DNA of 34,449 nucleotides from contig JAFYWN010000016.1 of assembly GCA_017558005.1 (NCBI GenBank), forward strand, positions 1 through 34,449, written 5' to 3'. Made by a program: the position numbers and the translations under genes. A model generated the notes under the pieces. It was not told where the DNA came from and made no database searches. It saw nothing but the letters and a program-made list of their open reading frames with translations. The stretch comes from Kiritimatiellia bacterium (GTDB taxonomy: Bacteria > Verrucomicrobiota > Kiritimatiellia > RFP12 > DVOR01). This document shows, in pieces, positions 17,199 through 25,733 of the stretch (position 1 is the first letter of the stretch; every line of letters begins with the position of its first letter).

Positions 17199-17230
17199 GA
17201 AAAAACCGCCCACGTCGCGCGACGGGGCGG
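17199..17230 (-). terminator. Rho-independent terminator after the parvulin gene
   Basis: CCGCCC (17206-17211) pairs with GGGCGG (17225-17230) around the perfect palindrome CGTCGCGCGACG (17213-17224), with one bulged base. A run of six Ts follows on the minus strand. It lies 16 bases past the parvulin stop codon. Confidence 0.9.
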
Positions 17231-17245
17231 CATTATTACTGTGGA

Positions 17246-18625
17246 TTAACGAGTCGTCGGGTCAGCAGCAAGTTCAGGGAACAAGGTGCTCGTCACCCCC
17301 AATGCCTTACGCTGAGCATTGAAATACTCCATCGCAGCCTGACGCTTACGGAGTTCCGTTGCATTCTCACGGACTTCTGCTGCGGTGACCTGCTTCGGTG
17401 CTGTCACAATCAAAGCCAACACGGAAACCGTGGCAGGCTTAGCCTCACCCGTCTTCACCAAGATGTGAGATGCGCGCACAGTGCCCGCAGCATCATTGCG
17501 TTCGGTCACCTTAACGATGTGATAACCGAAGTTCGTCTGCACCACTTCACCGATTTCACCCACGGGCTGAGTGAAGGCCGCCTTTTCGAATTCAGGCACC
17601 ATTGCACCCTTACCGAAGGAACCCAAGTCACCGCCGGCGCGTTCGCCAGAGGGGCAGTCAGAGTTTTCAGCGGCCAAAGCGGCGAAGTCTTCACCCTTGA
17701 GCAAGCGCTCGCGGATTGCATCAATCTTTGCCTTTGCAGCGATAGCATCCACCTGTTCCGCGGCCGAACGGGAAAGCATCTTAACGATTGCCTTACCACC
17801 TTCGAGATCCAAAACAGGCGTCACGGCACCAATCTGCGTAGCATCAATCGTAGGCCAAGCTTCACCAAAGAGGTGACACATCATCTCTTCGGGTTGTTCA
17901 ATCTGCTGCTTCACCGCAGAGTTAGCCTTCACCAACTCTTCAAAGCCTTCAGGATTTTCAGCCACCTGCTTGGCATAATCAGCCATCGTTTCATTGGCAA
18001 GTGCCACTTCAGCGGCATTCTTATCCAATGCGGCCTGCACTTCTTCATCCGTCACAACAATCTTTGCGAAGACCTTCTCGTCCAAAAGGCGCTTTTCGAG
18101 CATACCCTTTTCAACAATCTCCTTCGCACGTTCTGCGCCAGCAGGATGACCTGCCAACAATTCAGCGAAAGGCTTGCCCGCTTCCTTCTCAATAGCAGCG
18201 ATTTCTGCGGCACGGTAAGCATCATCAAGCACCACGCCTTCCTTGGCGGCGGCTTGCGTAATCACATTTTCCACCACGAACTTCTGCACGAGCGAACGAC
18301 GGAATTCCTGCTTCGCCTGGGGCAATTCTTCAGAGGGAATCGGGCGACCCGAGTACTGCGTCACCATGGTAATCATTTCATCGACCTGCTTATTCAGGTC
18401 AGCCCAGGTCATCTTGGCATCGCCAACCGAAGCGATCACATCGGTATCCTTGGGCGGAGGGGGCAACGCAACCACGTCACTCTGCACACCCGCAGGCATC
18501 TCAAGCGCTTCAAGTGCAGCAGTCGCGTTCTGGTCTGCCGCTTCTGCTTCATTCTTTTCACACCCTGCCGTAAAAGCCGCCACAGCAGCAATCATCGTAG
18601 AAGCGAAAAACATTGTTTTCTTCAT
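17246..18625 (-). CDS. Parvulin-type peptidyl-prolyl isomerase, probable lipoprotein (SurA/PrsA-like)
   Basis: The 459 residues begin with a signal peptide ending TAGC (Cys22), so the protein is probably lipid-anchored, although Thr at -3 is not ideal for a lipobox. A SurA-like helical chaperone part follows (about 60-280). The parvulin core lies at about 305-374: [34 protein letters not shown] and [13 protein letters not shown]. The family normally opens this domain with a HILV strand, but here RASHILVK comes after the core (His387) and a short helical tail ends the chain. It should help fold exported proteins in the periplasm. AAGGAG nine bases upstream fixes the start. It is transcribed alone, between its promoter at 18678 and the terminator at 17206. 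Confidence 0.88.
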   Translation of the reverse strand: MKKTMFFASTMIAAVAAFTAGCEKNEAEAADQNATAALEALEMPAGVQSDVVALPPPPKDTDVIASVGDAKMTWADLNKQVDEMITMVTQYSGRPIPSEELPQAKQEFRRSLVQKFVVENVITQAAAKEGVVLDDAYRAAEIAAIEKEAGKPFAELLAGHPAGAERAKEIVEKGMLEKRLLDEKVFAKIVVTDEEVQAALDKNAAEVALANETMADYAKQVAENPEGFEELVKANSAVKQQIEQPEEMMCHLFGEAWPTIDATQIGAVTPVLDLEGGKAIVKMLSRSAAEQVDAIAAKAKIDAIRERLLKGEDFAALAAENSDCPSGERAGGDLGSFGKGAMVPEFEKAAFTQPVGEIGEVVQTNFGYHIVKVTERNDAAGTVRASHILVKTGEAKPATVSVLALIVTAPKQVTAAEVRENATELRKRQAAMEYFNAQRKALGVTSTLFPELAADPTTR

Positions 18626-18677
18626 TTTTTATTACTCCTTAATCGTTGATAATTCTATCATCGTTAAATCGTTTCAC

Positions 18678-18686
18678 ATTATACCA
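18678..18686 (-). promoter_or_regulatory. Extended -10 promoter of the parvulin gene
   Basis: On the minus strand TGG-TATAAT (TATAAT at 18678-18683) lies 52 bases before the ATG. No good -35 hexamer is seen 17 bases upstream, which fits an extended -10 promoter. Confidence 0.75.
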
Positions 18687-18800
18687 CAAGGCGCGCGCTC
18701 GTGTTCTTATTAAGGTACGAAATCTCATCTAAATCTGCCTACAACTTAAAGCACATTTCTCCCTCTCTTTCACCCCTCTCCCGTCGCCTTGAAATTGACA

Positions 18801-18835
18801 ACAAAAAAACCCTGTTGAGCCGAAGCTCAACAGGG
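18801..18835 (-). terminator. Rho-independent terminator downstream of nrdR
   Basis: An 11-bp perfect stem (18810-18820 with 18825-18835) closes a TTCG loop on the minus strand and is followed by seven Ts. It lies about 140 bases past the nrdR stop, so it may instead end a short separate RNA (see the promoter-like site at 18923). Confidence 0.93.
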
Positions 18836-18922
18836 CGGGATTATATGTTTTTTGTGGGGTTACTGGTTAGTCTGTGTGTTTAGGGTAAAGGATTCCAAGA
18901 CACTACCACCAAAAGTCCACGT

Positions 18923-18931
18923 ATAGTAGCA
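18923..18931 (-). promoter_or_regulatory. Promoter-like site upstream of a ~110-base non-coding stretch
   Basis: TGC-TACTAT on the minus strand (TACTAT at 18923-18928) has an extended -10 form, and TTGCGG lies 18 bases upstream. A transcript from here would run about 110 bases through a stretch with no open frame and stop at the terminator at 18801-18835. The site could equally be chance. Confidence 0.3.
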
Positions 18932-18977
18932 CATCTCTTACCGTAACCGCAATCTTTTTTACTTTTTAGGGGAAGGG

Positions 18978-19472
18978 TTAGTTGCTATTTCGACGTTTAC
19001 GCGTCTTTTCTTCAGCCTTTTCCCCTGCCCCGACGTCATTTACGGCCGCCATAAATTGTTGGACATCATCAAACGCAGAATACACTGATGCGAAGCGCAC
19101 GTAAGCCACAGCGTCCAACTTTCTCAAGCGCTCCATAATCAGTTTACCAATCAATTCCGTCGGCACTTCTGAATCATTCATGTGCTCCAATTCAAAAATG
19201 ACCTCGTCAATCAAACGATTAATGGCGCTGCTTGGAATTTTGCGTTTTTGACATGCCGATAGCAAGCCACGCTCCATCTTTGAACGGTCAAAGAGTTCAC
19301 GACATCCGTCACGCTTGATTACGCGCGGCAAAATGTGTTCCACATATTCGTAGGTCGTGTAGCGCGCACCACAAATCAAGCACTCACGACGACGACGCGT
19401 TGCTGTGCGGTCGGTATTAGAGCGACTATCAATGACGCGATTGTTATCTTTTCCACATTTTGGACAACGCAT
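18978..19472 (-). CDS. nrdR: NrdR, transcriptional repressor of ribonucleotide reductase genes
   Basis: The 164 residues match NrdR from start to end: a zinc ribbon with Cys3, Cys6, Cys31 and Cys34, the basic TATRRRREC segment, the ATP-cone domain (LPRVIKRDGCRELFDRSKM, then KIPSSAINRLIDEVIFELE) and YVRFASVYSAFDD. NrdR senses ATP/dATP and represses nrd operons. No nrd gene or obvious NrdR box pair is in the window. A lysine/arginine-rich tail (KTRKRRNSN) extends past the usual end. AGGGG lies about nine bases before the ATG. The gene follows the response regulator by 15 bases and probably shares its mRNA. Confidence 0.96.
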   Translation of the reverse strand: MRCPKCGKDNNRVIDSRSNTDRTATRRRRECLICGARYTTYEYVEHILPRVIKRDGCRELFDRSKMERGLLSACQKRKIPSSAINRLIDEVIFELEHMNDSEVPTELIGKLIMERLRKLDAVAYVRFASVYSAFDDVQQFMAAVNDVGAGEKAEEKTRKRRNSN

Positions 19473-19487
19473 CTCTTTGATCCCCTT

Positions 19488-20252
19488 TTAGCAAATAATA
19501 TCCACGGCGGCCTGGGCAATATCAAGCCCCTTGCGCCCCTCCACGCGAGCCACATTGCGCGGATCAATGAATGACCATACGTAGGGTTTCGTTTCGGCGG
19601 CATAAACCACCACAGGCAGATTCTTCCCACTCGGTAGTTTACGCAAGATTTCAAGCACGGCATCTGCCGACAACTCTTCCGCATCCAAGGGCAAAATAAG
19701 CCCTGCAGGGCGCCGTGCAATCACCGATTCCACCGCCTCTGCCCCCGTATGAACCACCTCTACCGAGAAGCCCACATTTGCCAAAGATTCACAGAGCGCA
19801 TTCGCACGAATGGCATTAATTTCAGCCAAAATGACCAAGCGTCTCACGTCACTACCGACGACGCGCAAATCTTCTTTTGGTAAATCCCCTTCCACGAAGA
19901 GAATGCGTTGCACCTCGGCCAAGAGTTCATCAGGCGCCGCAGGTTTCGTCAGGAAGCCGCCGATGCGCTTATCTGCGAAATACTCTGCCATGTCCCCGCG
20001 CGCTGTAAGCACCAAAACTGGCACACGCGTCCGACCCAATTTATCGGTAATCCGCTCCAAGAACCCTGTCCCATTCATGCCTGGCATGCCCATATCAAGA
20101 ATGACAAGATCTGGCAAACTTTCTGCCATCACCTGAAGCGCCCGCTCGCCGGATTCAGCACACGTCACCTCGTAGCCCTCGGCCACAAGAAAATCCCCCA
20201 ACATCATCCGAATGTTGGGATCATCATCCACTAATAACAGCTGCTGTGCCAT
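19488..20252 (-). CDS. Response regulator with two receiver domains, the second degenerate
   Basis: Residues 1-120 are a normal receiver: VDDDP (acidic pocket at 9-11), DLVILDMGMPGMNG (phosphate-accepting Asp53), Thr83 and Lys103 in LTKP. Residues about 135-254 look like a second receiver (RRLVILAEINAIRANALCESLANVGF, then AGLILPLDAE), but the phosphorylated Asp is replaced by Pro188 and the acidic pocket is lost, so it is probably a protein-binding pseudo-receiver. There is no DNA-binding or enzymatic output domain, and no histidine kinase is nearby. ATG 20252 is preferred to the upstream TTG because the family begins just before QLLLVDDDP and GAGAGG lies four bases upstream. nrdR follows closely. 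Confidence 0.85.
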   Translation of the reverse strand: MAQQLLLVDDDPNIRMMLGDFLVAEGYEVTCAESGERALQVMAESLPDLVILDMGMPGMNGTGFLERITDKLGRTRVPVLVLTARGDMAEYFADKRIGGFLTKPAAPDELLAEVQRILFVEGDLPKEDLRVVGSDVRRLVILAEINAIRANALCESLANVGFSVEVVHTGAEAVESVIARRPAGLILPLDAEELSADAVLEILRKLPSGKNLPVVVYAAETKPYVWSFIDPRNVARVEGRKGLDIAQAAVDIIC

Positions 20253-20302
20253 ATCGCCTCTCTCTTGAAACGTATTCCTTCGCAAGGCTGACGATGAAAG
20301 AA

Positions 20303-20325
20303 ATGCGCCCGACTGGCGGGCGCAT
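20303..20325 (-). terminator. Terminator after the M18 aminopeptidase gene
   Basis: A 9-bp stem (20303-20311 with 20317-20325) with a 5-base loop lies 17 bases past the stop, followed on the minus strand by a T-rich stretch (TTCTTTCATC). Confidence 0.75.
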
Positions 20326-20341
20326 CTTTAAGCCTTCGCGC

Positions 20342-21748
20342 TTAGTCTTCTAAGAAGGCTTTGTAGGCGCGATAGGTCATGTAACAGTCAAACTTGGTCG
20401 CGGTTTCCCACGGTGCGTGCATGTTGAACAACGGCACGCCGAAGTCAATCACATCCATGCCATAACGTGCCATGTAGAGTGCGATGGTGCCACCGCCACC
20501 CTTTTCGCAACGACCCAATTCGCCTGCCTGCCAAACGACATTCTTCGCCGCAAAGATACGGCGGAGATCTGCGATAAATTCAGCGCGTGCATCGGATGCG
20601 CCGCCCTTACCCCGTGCACCAGTGTACTTAATCATGCAACCACCCGCATTCATCTTCGCCATGTTGTTCGGCGAATCTGCGGACGGGAAGTGCGGATCGC
20701 TTGCAGCACAGACGTCAGCAGAGAGCATGCGGCTCGCTTCCAATGCACGACGTACCGCAATATCTCCCGCCGTAGGATCCTGACGAGCAATCAATTCTGC
20801 CACAGAGTTTTCGAAGAAGGTCGAATCCATACCCGTGGCACCGACAGAGCCAATCTCTTCCTTATCGCAGAGCAAGACCATGCCCGTGCGCGACGGCACT
20901 GCGGGCAAATCCATCAATGCACGCAGACCTGCATAAGCGCAGACGCGGTCATCATGGCCATAGCCAGCAATCATCGAACGGTCCAAACCGAGTTCGCGCG
21001 GCATCCCTGCAGGGACGAGTTCCAATTCTGCAGAGACGAGATCTTCTTCCGTAATGCCGTAGGTCTTTTCAAGGATGCGCAAGATATTGAGCTTGACCTT
21101 ATCCTTGATATCTTCGTCATCTTCATCCTTCGCCACAGGAAGCGAACCGACCAAGATGTCCATATCTTCTGGGTCAAAGGCTTCACCGAGCTTCTTTGCG
21201 GACTGTTCACCACCGAAGTGCGGCAATACGTCCGTAATCTGGAAGACGGGATCTTCGGGTTGGTCACCAATCGCGATTTCCACCTTCGAACCATCTGGCT
21301 TCACCACCACCCCGTAAAGGGCGAGCGGATGTGTGACCCACTGAAACTTCTTAATGCCACCGTAGTAGTGCGTATCAAAATAGGCCAAGCCGCCCTTTTC
21401 GCAAACCGGCACCGGCTTGATGTCAATGCGCGGCGCATCCGTGTGACCGCCAATCACGTTAATGCCTTCTGCCACAGGCTTTTCACCAATGACGACCGCC
21501 ATCAACGTCTTTCCGTGATAACCACGATAGACCTTGTCGCCGGGCTTCAGGGTTGCCATCGTCGAGAGCTCTTTAAAGCCGAGAGCCTCAATACGACGCA
21601 CCGCCTCATCATAAGCACGACGCTCGGTCTTGGCAATGCCGAGATAACCCAAATAGTCCTTTGCGTACGCCTCACATGCCAGCGTATCTGCCTCGGTCAT
21701 CTCACGAAATGCGTTTTCACGCTTCAAAACACCTTTTACTTTTTCCAT
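20342..21748 (-). CDS. M18 family aminopeptidase (aspartyl-aminopeptidase type)
   Basis: The 468 residues carry the metal ligands and motifs of M18 zinc aminopeptidases: GGHTDAPRID (His102, Asp104), AGYGHDDRVCAYAG (Asp266/267), LLCDKEEIGSVGATG (catalytic Glu297/298), NMAKMNAGGCMIKYTG and FNMHAPWE (His444). The family forms large dodecameric particles that remove acidic N-terminal residues from peptides in the cytoplasm. Length and order are normal, and there is no signal peptide. AAGGA lies nine bases upstream. It is the second gene after the iron alcohol dehydrogenase (49-base gap) and ends at the stem-loop at 20303-20325. Confidence 0.93.
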   Translation of the reverse strand: MEKVKGVLKRENAFREMTEADTLACEAYAKDYLGYLGIAKTERRAYDEAVRRIEALGFKELSTMATLKPGDKVYRGYHGKTLMAVVIGEKPVAEGINVIGGHTDAPRIDIKPVPVCEKGGLAYFDTHYYGGIKKFQWVTHPLALYGVVVKPDGSKVEIAIGDQPEDPVFQITDVLPHFGGEQSAKKLGEAFDPEDMDILVGSLPVAKDEDDEDIKDKVKLNILRILEKTYGITEEDLVSAELELVPAGMPRELGLDRSMIAGYGHDDRVCAYAGLRALMDLPAVPSRTGMVLLCDKEEIGSVGATGMDSTFFENSVAELIARQDPTAGDIAVRRALEASRMLSADVCAASDPHFPSADSPNNMAKMNAGGCMIKYTGARGKGGASDARAEFIADLRRIFAAKNVVWQAGELGRCEKGGGGTIALYMARYGMDVIDFGVPLFNMHAPWETATKFDCYMTYRAYKAFLED

Positions 21749-21797
21749 GATAATCAGTCCTTCAACTGTTTTACTTCAAATTGTTCTCCGCTCGGCA

Positions 21798-22907
21798 TTA
21801 AAAGCCCATGCGGTAAAGATCTTTCACCTCTTCAGGCGAAGGCAATGTGCGATAACGGCGAACGACCTCCAAGCGGAGCGAATCACCTGTAAACACTTCC
21901 AATTCTTCCTCTGTCGGTGCCTCGCGGAAGCAGCCCTGGATATCCAGCAGCGTATCAACTAACGCTTGCAACTCTTCTGGCATACTCAATCCTGCCGCCG
22001 CCAAAATACGTTCCGTCAAAGAGGCACAGGTTGCCTGCATAAAGGTGAGGTAACCCGCCAACAAGACGCCATTTGCGCGGCCATGCGGCATCCCTTTGTA
22101 GTAGGTCAAAGGATACCCCATCGCATGCACCAGTCCAGTGCCTGTTTGTGCGATGACCATGCCTGCGACCATAGAGCCATACTGAAGTTGCGCCAAATTA
22201 ACAAAGGTACCATGTGCCATGCGCACCAATTCTGGCATCAAGACGCCAATTGCCGTCTCGGCAAGTGCGCGCGAAAAACAGTCCGCCTTCAAAGAGTAGA
22301 TCCCCTCAATCGCATGAGAGAGCGCATCTAAGGCTGTGTCGCACAAAACATCCTTCGGGAGGCTCGTCAAATAGTGCGCATCCAGGAGGGCAATCGTTGG
22401 GAAAAATGCCGCCGAGGAGACATTCTTTTTCGTCTTTGCCTCATGGTCTGTGATAATGGAATACTGCGTCACTTCGCTTCCCGTACCACAGGTCAACGGG
22501 ATTGCCACGATGGGCAGAACAGGGTCCGTGGCAGGTACGCCATTGAAAAAGGCCTCACGGGGCACATCACTTGCCACCACCCATGCGATACTCTTCGCGG
22601 CGTCCAAAACCGACCCTCCGCCAATCGCAATCACAAAATCACACCCACGCGTCCGCGCCACTGCCGCACCTGCGTAGACCTGCGTCTCATCAGGATTTGC
22701 AGAAATGCCTTCATAGGTCACATAGGGAATCTGACGGGCATCAAGACAGGCACACACATCATCTAATGCCCCTGAAAGACGCGCACTCGTCTTCCCTGTA
22801 ACAATCAAAGCATGACGTCCAAGCATCCAACGTTGCGCCTGTTTTGCCACGCAACCGCGCCCGGAAAAAACTTCTGTCGGAAGAGTAAAGTGCAAATTAG
22901 TATCCAT
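21798..22907 (-). CDS. Iron-containing alcohol dehydrogenase family protein
   Basis: This 369-residue group III dehydrogenase has the nucleotide motif AIGGGSVLDAAK (94-105), PLTCGTGSEVTQYS (138-150) and the metal ligands Asp194, His198 (DALSHAIEG), His261 (LVHAMGYPL) and His275 (GMPHG). Enzymes of this class reduce or oxidise short alcohols, diols or aldehydes with NAD(P); the sequence does not tell which substrate. GAGG lies five bases before the ATG, and the promoter at 22927 gives a short leader. It heads a two-gene unit with the M18 aminopeptidase. Confidence 0.92.
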   Translation of the reverse strand: MDTNLHFTLPTEVFSGRGCVAKQAQRWMLGRHALIVTGKTSARLSGALDDVCACLDARQIPYVTYEGISANPDETQVYAGAAVARTRGCDFVIAIGGGSVLDAAKSIAWVVASDVPREAFFNGVPATDPVLPIVAIPLTCGTGSEVTQYSIITDHEAKTKKNVSSAAFFPTIALLDAHYLTSLPKDVLCDTALDALSHAIEGIYSLKADCFSRALAETAIGVLMPELVRMAHGTFVNLAQLQYGSMVAGMVIAQTGTGLVHAMGYPLTYYKGMPHGRANGVLLAGYLTFMQATCASLTERILAAAGLSMPEELQALVDTLLDIQGCFREAPTEEELEVFTGDSLRLEVVRRYRTLPSPEEVKDLYRMGF

Positions 22908-22926
22908 AGCGTCCTCAACTACTCAC

Positions 22927-22935
22927 AGTATACCA
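22927..22935 (-). promoter_or_regulatory. Extended -10 promoter of the alcohol dehydrogenase gene
   Basis: TGG-TATACT on the minus strand (TATACT at 22927-22932) lies 19 bases before the ATG. The -35 region is weak. Confidence 0.65.
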
Positions 22936-23000
22936 TATCTTGCAGAATACGTTTCCATTTTATTATGACTTTCCCTACTACATTCGAAAATATCCGCACC

Positions 23001-23030
23001 TAAAAAACGGACGATGCCACGCACCGTCCG
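23001..23030 (-). terminator. Rho-independent terminator after the small lipoprotein gene
   Basis: CGGACG (23008-23013) pairs with CGTCCG (23025-23030), with an inner TGC/GCA stem (23015-23017/23021-23023). Six Ts follow on the minus strand. Confidence 0.88.
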
Positions 23031-23060
23031 CTTCCAATTCGTTGAGCTAATTGCTAACCA

Positions 23061-23513
23061 TTATTCGCTAAACTGAACGGCAGAAACGCGCCCCTTAGCG
23101 AACTCAATACGCAGCACTTCCTTCCACTCGTATTCAGGTGTGTCATCAATGTAGTAACTGCCACGTAAACGACCACCCACATCTTGATAGACGGGACGCA
23201 CGGCATGGTTCAAGCGGTCGGAATAACCCAAAATCTTGTAAATCCACACCTCGGTAAGCCCATTTGCATCGGTACGGCGAATCTTCTGCGTTGGCGATCC
23301 GTAGACAAACCAAACGGCATCCGTGTCATCGCCAATTCGAATCTGCCCGCGTTGCAAACGTGCCTTTGTATCCACGTCGTACGCATCAAATGTCTCTTGA
23401 CGCGAGGCAATGCGCGCCGCTACGGTCTCTGCCGCGCATCCTGCGCAGCCCAAGGCAATCATCAACGCCATTGCCCCAAGGAAACTCATCTTCATCTTTA
23501 AGCAGAAACGCAT
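23061..23513 (-). CDS. Small lipoprotein, possibly BamE/SmpA-like
   Basis: The 150 residues start with a signal peptide holding two possible lipidated cysteines (LGC at Cys23 or AGC at Cys26). The mature part has RIGDDTDAVWFVYGSPTQKIRR and LTEVWIYKI, which resembles the helix-turn-strand pattern of the SmpA/OmlA (BamE) fold, where a G-x-P turn follows a helix. The charged C-terminus ends in beta-like VLRIEFAKGRVSAVQFSE. BamE helps outer-membrane protein insertion; that role here is only a suggestion. AGGAGG lies eight bases before the ATG. It is the last gene of the M50-ychF-dacA unit, 18 bases after dacA. Confidence 0.75.
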   Translation of the reverse strand: MRFCLKMKMSFLGAMALMIALGCAGCAAETVAARIASRQETFDAYDVDTKARLQRGQIRIGDDTDAVWFVYGSPTQKIRRTDANGLTEVWIYKILGYSDRLNHAVRPVYQDVGGRLRGSYYIDDTPEYEWKEVLRIEFAKGRVSAVQFSE

Positions 23514-23531
23514 CGATTTCCCCTCCTATGC

Positions 23532-24614
23532 TTAGGGCTTTTGATAGCCCCAGTCCAACAATGCTCGACAGAAGATGTCGCGATCCTTCGCGGACTTAAA
23601 GCCCGTCACACATCCGATTAAACGTCGGCCACCGCGCTTACACGTAAAGGTGACACAAAAACCGCTTGCCTTCGTGAAGCCCGTCTTCATCCCATCCACG
23701 CCGGCTACACGATTAAAGACCAAATTATTATGGTTGCGCAGCTCGGTCTTTCCATTGCGGAAGGTGTCCATACGCGTCGAAGCGAGCTTAATCACTTCAG
23801 GGTAGTCCAAGAGACGTTCCGCCAAAATGACCATGTCATAGGCAGAAGAAAGGTTGTTGCGCTTCTGCTTATCACCGAGGCCATGGGTGTCATAAAATGA
23901 GGAGTGATTCATCCCCAATTCCCGTGCACGGCTATTCATATGCGCCACGAATGAGTTCACATCGCCACCGCCAAGGTATTCACCCACCAAATAGGCGGCA
24001 TCATTCGCAGACTTAATCGCAATCGCCTTCAAGAGCTCATTCAGCGCAAACGTTTCACGCGGATCCAACCAAACCTGAGACCCGCCGATTTCTGCTGCTG
24101 CCGCCGTCACAGGAATTTTCGTAGTACGCGAAATCTTCCCCTGTGCAATTGCTTCTTCCACGAGCAACATCGTCATCATCTTTGTCATTGAGGCAATCGG
24201 CACTGCACGATCTGCACTCTTTGCCCAAAGCACCTTACGCGTGGCGGGATCCACGAGGATACCCGTGTTACACGCAATTTCCTTCGGCAAATCCAGACGC
24301 GTTGCGGCACCCTTAAAGTCATAGGGCGTCTTCAACGCAGAGGATTGATTCGTCGGAGCCGCCGTCTCTTGCGTCGTCGTAGAATCAGGTTGCGCAGGTG
24401 CGGGGGTATTTTCCGCAGGCGCTTCAGGTGGCGTTGCGGGTTGCTCTTGCGTGACCTCGGGCTTATTTTCGGGTTCCGCTTCGTTACTTGAAAAGGCCAA
24501 CCATGCAACAATGAGCACAATCCATCCGAGCAACGGCAATCCCCAAACAATCAAATTCCGCATAAACAACGGCGACGCGGAAACACCATGAGGAAGAGAA
24601 TACTTCGTAGACAT
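23532..24614 (-). CDS. dacA: Serine-type D-Ala-D-Ala carboxypeptidase (PBP5/DacA-like, S11 family)
   Basis: The 360 residues contain the three penicillin-binding motifs: SMTK (nucleophile Ser142, Lys145), SAN (202-204) and KTG (310-312), plus GVDGMKTGFT and the VTFTCKRGGRRLIGCV strand. Such enzymes trim the last D-alanine from peptidoglycan side chains. It differs from E. coli PBP5 in having an uncleaved-looking N-terminal anchor (about 19-41), a Pro/Glu/Thr-rich linker (about 44-92) and no C-terminal PBP5_C domain or amphipathic helix, so it is anchored at the front. AAAGGA lies 11 bases upstream. ychF ends 15 bases before it. Confidence 0.92.
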   Translation of the reverse strand: MSTKYSLPHGVSASPLFMRNLIVWGLPLLGWIVLIVAWLAFSSNEAEPENKPEVTQEQPATPPEAPAENTPAPAQPDSTTTQETAAPTNQSSALKTPYDFKGAATRLDLPKEIACNTGILVDPATRKVLWAKSADRAVPIASMTKMMTMLLVEEAIAQGKISRTTKIPVTAAAAEIGGSQVWLDPRETFALNELLKAIAIKSANDAAYLVGEYLGGGDVNSFVAHMNSRARELGMNHSSFYDTHGLGDKQKRNNLSSAYDMVILAERLLDYPEVIKLASTRMDTFRNGKTELRNHNNLVFNRVAGVDGMKTGFTKASGFCVTFTCKRGGRRLIGCVTGFKSAKDRDIFCRALLDWGYQKP

Positions 24615-24629
24615 AAAAACAAAAATCCT

Positions 24630-25733
24630 TTACACATTAAAGAGGAAGTGCACCACATCGCCTTCGCGCATGACGTAATCCTTGCCTTCCACGCGCAACA
24701 AGCCCTTTTCACGGGCATGTGCTTCACCCCCTAAGGTGACAAAATCATCATACGAAACTACTTCTGCGCGAATGAAGCCACGTTCAAAGTCAGAGTGAAT
24801 CACACCCGCAGCCTTCGGCGCAGTCCAGCCCTGACGAATCGTCCAGGCACGCGCTTCCATCGGCCCCACCGTGTAATAACTCTGCAGGCCCAACGTGTGA
24901 TAAGCCTTCTGAATCGTAACATCCAGACCCGACTGTTCCAAGCCATACGAAGCGAGGAAGTCTTGCTGTTCCTCTTCCGAAAGCCCCACCAAGTCGGCTT
25001 CCATTGCGGCGCAAATCACCACCGTGTCACACTGACGTTCAGCCGCATAAGCCTTCAACGCCTTCACGTGTGCATTATCTTCACCGCCGAGGTCATCTTC
25101 GCCCACGTTTGCTACGTAAATCACAGGCTTATCGGTCAAGAAGTGCAAGTCACGACGGCACGGCGCGATGGCATCTGGGTCATCACACACAAAGGTGCGC
25201 ACAGGTTCGCCCGCATCCAAGTGTTGCTGGAGCTTGGTCATCGCCTCCACTTCCTTCGCCAAGGACTTATCAGCGCGCGCCTGACGGCTCAAGCGGTCCA
25301 AACGCTTTTCCAAGCTCTGCAAGTCTGCCAAGACCAGTTCCGTTTCAATAATGCCGATGTCACGAATCGGATCCACCGAACCTTCCACGTGCACCACGTC
25401 ATCATTGTCAAAGCAACGCACCACTTCGAGAATGGCATCACACTCACGGATATTGCCCAGGAACTGATTACCCAGACCTTCACCCTTCGATGCACCACGC
25501 ACCAATCCTGCGATGTCCGTAAAGTCCACCGTGGCGTGAAGAATGCGACCACTCTTGCAGACCTCTGCGAGCTTTTCCACACGCGCATCTGCCACGGGTA
25601 CGGTGGCCTTATTCGGTTCAATCGTACAGAAAGGATAATTTGCCGCTTCCGCATTCTGCGCACGGGTCAAAGCATTAAAGAGCGTCGACTTGCCCACATT
25701 AGGCAAACCTACAATACCAACTGCAAGGCTCAT
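24630..25733 (-). CDS. ychF: YchF, redox-regulated ATPase of the Obg family
   Basis: The 367 residues match YchF/OLA1: P-loop GLPNVGKST (9-17), TVDFTDIAGLVRGASKGEGLGNQFL, and NVGE where GTPases have NKxD, which fits the family's ATP preference. A coiled-coil insert follows (about 130-170), and a C-terminal TGS domain ends in RVEGKDYVMREGDVVHFLFNV. YchF binds ribosomes and is linked to stress and translation control. The ATG at 25733 is chosen: GGAGG sits six bases upstream and ATGA overlaps the stop of the protease gene. The ATG two codons earlier abuts the GGAGG. Confidence 0.97.
   Translation of the reverse strand: MSLAVGIVGLPNVGKSTLFNALTRAQNAEAANYPFCTIEPNKATVPVADARVEKLAEVCKSGRILHATVDFTDIAGLVRGASKGEGLGNQFLGNIRECDAILEVVRCFDNDDVVHVEGSVDPIRDIGIIETELVLADLQSLEKRLDRLSRQARADKSLAKEVEAMTKLQQHLDAGEPVRTFVCDDPDAIAPCRRDLHFLTDKPVIYVANVGEDDLGGEDNAHVKALKAYAAERQCDTVVICAAMEADLVGLSEEEQQDFLASYGLEQSGLDVTIQKAYHTLGLQSYYTVGPMEARAWTIRQGWTAPKAAGVIHSDFERGFIRAEVVSYDDFVTLGGEAHAREKGLLRVEGKDYVMREGDVVHFLFNV

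Noticed and set aside
20417..21892. Open frame of 491 codons on the plus strand
   Set aside because: It lies antisense to the M18 aminopeptidase, is rich in His, Cys and Arg, has no ribosome site and matches no family. It reflects the codon bias of the real gene. The same holds for plus-strand frames at 17465-18649 and 24795-25748.
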